Assembly (NCBI RefSeq): GCF_004421005.1
Contig: NZ_CP038026.1
Span: 744,001-808,000 of the forward strand
Length of the DNA: 64,000 bases
From: Pseudoduganella plicata
Lineage (GTDB): Bacteria > Pseudomonadota > Gammaproteobacteria > Burkholderiales > Burkholderiaceae_D
Direction: 5' to 3'
Below are positions 62,453 through 64,000 of this stretch, in pieces. The notes under the pieces are model-generated. The model ran no database searches and was not told the DNA's origin. It was given only the letters and a program-made list of their open reading frames with translations. A program made the position numbers and the translations under genes. How positions within the stretch are numbered: the stretch's first letter is position 1; each line of letters starts with the position of its first letter.

Positions 62453-63330
62453 CGGGTACCTCCACAGTGCTGCAGCGTACGGCGGGCGGCATCGCGCACG
62501 AAGCGGTGCCGGTCGTGCGCCGCCATGTCCTGTACTACCTGCAGCGCCACGTGGCGGCTGTGCTTGCCCAGTGCGGTAGCGGCAGCCCAGCGTACGTGGT
62601 GGTCCGGGTGCCCCGTCAGGTCCGAAACGGCGGCCAGGGGATAGTCAGGCCGGCGCGCGTCCAGCAAGCCCAGCATTACGCACAGGACAGAATGCTCTTC
62701 CGACGCCATGCTGGCGCCCAGTGGCACCAGCGTGGCGGGATCGAACGACACGACCTGGGCATTGACCGGTGCACTGCCGAGCGCGACATAGATGGCGTCG
62801 CTGTCCTCGGGCAGCAGGGGAAAGCGGCGCCGCGCCTCGACCTGGATCAGCTCGCCATTGGCGACCGTTTCGCTGCCATCGGGGCGAATCTTCAATGTCG
62901 CGTCAAACACATCGAAATCGGCTCCCGGCACCAGGCAATACCACTGCACCGTAATCGGCCGCGGTGAAACGACCAGTATCAGTGTATTGGCCGGATAGTT
63001 CATCAGTGCCGCACGCCAGGATTTGCTGCTGAACGACGGAACGTCCGGCCGATCCTTGATGACGCGCAGCGTCATGACGGATGAATAGCACATCAGGAGC
63101 ATGTCGCTATTCACCGCCGGATCGCCATTGTCCATCGCACCGGTCAGCACACGCCCCAGGCAGGCATTCACCAGCGCGGTCAGCAAGCCCGGTTGGGCGA
63201 ACAACGCGTGAAAGCGCGGCGCCAGCGCTGCAATATGGTCGGGCCCATGCCGTTCCAGGGCCGCATGCGCCTCGTTGACGAATCCGGCAATTGCCGGCGG
63301 TGCCCAGTGCATTATCTGCGGATGTGCCAT
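62449..63330 (-). CDS. Cupin/HEAT-like protein lacking the metal ligands, paired with the next gene
   Basis: 293-residue protein, not assigned to a known family. Its plan is like that of its downstream neighbour: helical N-terminus (IAALAPRFHALFAQPGLLTALV, compare LLALAEPLYGLAGDPALLQ in the other), a beta-rich middle (about 110-205), and a HEAT-like end (HHVRWAAATALGKHSRHVAL, RFVRDAARRTLQHC). The HxH pair is absent in the middle, so it is probably a non-catalytic partner, for substrate binding. First gene of the operon; GGGGAG precedes the ATG at 63330. Stop and next start overlap by four bases. Confidence 0.6.
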   Translation of the reverse strand: MAHPQIMHWAPPAIAGFVNEAHAALERHGPDHIAALAPRFHALFAQPGLLTALVNACLGRVLTGAMDNGDPAVNSDMLLMCYSSVMTLRVIKDRPDVPSFSSKSWRAALMNYPANTLILVVSPRPITVQWYCLVPGADFDVFDATLKIRPDGSETVANGELIQVEARRRFPLLPEDSDAIYVALGSAPVNAQVVSFDPATLVPLGASMASEEHSVLCVMLGLLDARRPDYPLAAVSDLTGHPDHHVRWAAATALGKHSRHVALQVVQDMAAHDRHRFVRDAARRTLQHCGGTR

Positions 63331-63788
63331 CGCGTGCTCCCCTGTTATTTCATTCGTTTCCGGTGTCCGTTCCTTCTGCCCGTTTCTCGTGCCCGTTTCT
63401 CGTACCCGTTCTTATGCGTGCTTATACGCGTTCTCGTACCGGTGTCGCGAGCCCGCCTGCCGGCCGCTTGAGCCATTTTTCTGCTGAGGGAGTTTAATGG
63501 CCGTACCGCCCAGTCGCCTGATATCGCACAAGCGCGTTCCAGCTTTAATTTCGTCAATTTCTGCCCGGTACTTTAAGTGGTTCAGTTGCAACTCTGCTGT
63601 GTGACGGGCCGGAACGCAAAGTTGGCGAGGTTGCCCGATCCTTGTAATCCCTCTCTTACAACGCAACGGGATGCGTGCTGCTACTCATCCTCGCCGCGCC
63701 CCACCATACTCGTTGCATGGATGACAACGCCATCACGCGGTGTCCCGTCATTGACAGCCCAACAAAGAGAAACGCCTGAGAGACACCG
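63331..63788. other. 458-base divergent intergenic region with short tandem repeat
   Basis: Leader of the peptide operon on one side and of the 63789 gene on the other. It holds two copies of GCCCGTTTCTCGT (63378-63390, 63391-63403) and a degenerate third. Small open frames here (for example 63412-63666 minus) have no ribosome site and lack protein-like features. No clear promoter hexamers. Confidence 0.5.
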
Positions 63789-64000
63789 ATGCAAACGACC
63801 GCCTACGCCCAGTGCACCGCCCCCGCCGCCCAAGCAGCCGAGATCGGCACCGACAAAGCCAAGCCCGTCTACAACCGGCTCGCGATGATGGAAGACCCGG
63901 CCCTCGCAGCCGGCTACCTGGAGGCGCGCCTGGTCGAGGCGGCCACGCTGCCCGCCGACCTGCCGGAATCGCTGGACGAGATGGCGGGCTGGATTGCCCG
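63789..64000 (+). CDS. Hypothetical protein, 5' part
   Basis: ATG at 63789 opens a frame to the window edge (about 70 residues): MQTTAYAQCTAPAAQAAEIG, then VYNRLAMMEDPALAAGYLEA. Codon use is as in the neighbours. Helical, acidic; not recognised from this part. Divergent to the peptide operon. Confidence 0.55.
   Translation, partial: MQTTAYAQCTAPAAQAAEIGTDKAKPVYNRLAMMEDPALAAGYLEARLVEAATLPADLPESLDEMAGWIA

Noticed and set aside
63412..63666. Minus-strand 84-codon frame upstream of the peptide operon
   Set aside because: No ribosome site, composition unlike neighbours, and it runs through the 13-bp repeat; a chance frame is more likely.

Overview
The window is a GC-rich, densely coding bacterial chromosome segment. 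The order tRNA-Leu, tig, clpP, clpX, lon, hupB, tRNA-Asp, ppiD on one strand, the proteobacterial single-chain PurL, HpnCDE squalene genes and the style of the proteins point to a betaproteobacterium of the Burkholderiales, most like the Oxalobacteraceae (Massilia/Duganella group). The genus is inferred from protein style and was not tested.

Layout. 1-7 kb: the start of a LysR regulator, purL, and a divergent response regulator with a TPR-like tail plus two small genes. 7-15 kb: a 5-oxoprolinase-type hydantoinase, an NAD(P)HX repair enzyme, and the ybbA/tesA divergent pair with selU. 15-25 kb: the protein quality-control block (ppiD, tRNA-Asp with a tandemly repeated trailer, hupB, lon, clpX, clpP, tig, tRNA-Leu). 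25-30 kb: an RND efflux pair. 30-33 kb: hpnC, hpnD, hpnE, which make squalene from farnesyl diphosphate, with tandem repeats after hpnC and after hpnE. 33-35 kb: a small membrane protein, a DUF1700 protein and a DUF2807-type protein. 35-43 kb: an accessory island, visibly less GC-rich, with an IS3 remnant, a truncated SDR gene, an EamA permease, a string of very small genes sharing an AAGGAAAA-type ribosome site, a DUF4236 protein, an AbrB/MazE-type antitoxin with a clear operator, and a tyrosine recombinase at the right edge. 43-52 kb: a flavoprotein, moaD, moeA, thrC, sdaA, a threonine dehydrogenase and kbl, all on the minus strand, with a divergent XRE-cupin regulator. 52-59.8 kb: a nuclease, a decayed ABC permease, a two-component pair, a cysteine-rich flavodoxin-like protein and a glycosyltransferase. 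59.9-63.3 kb: a compact minus-strand operon of two related cupin/HEAT-like proteins, an ABC-2 exporter and a 43-residue peptide gene. This is the best candidate for an undescribed system (a putative modified-peptide locus).

Seven reading frames are broken by one missing base: hydantoinase, NAD(P)HX enzyme, clpX, tig, hpnC, the SDR fragment and one small island gene. Every one is at a site whose restored sequence reads CCCGG or CCGGG. Since clpX and tig are hit, I read most of these as consensus errors rather than dead genes, and give joined coordinates.
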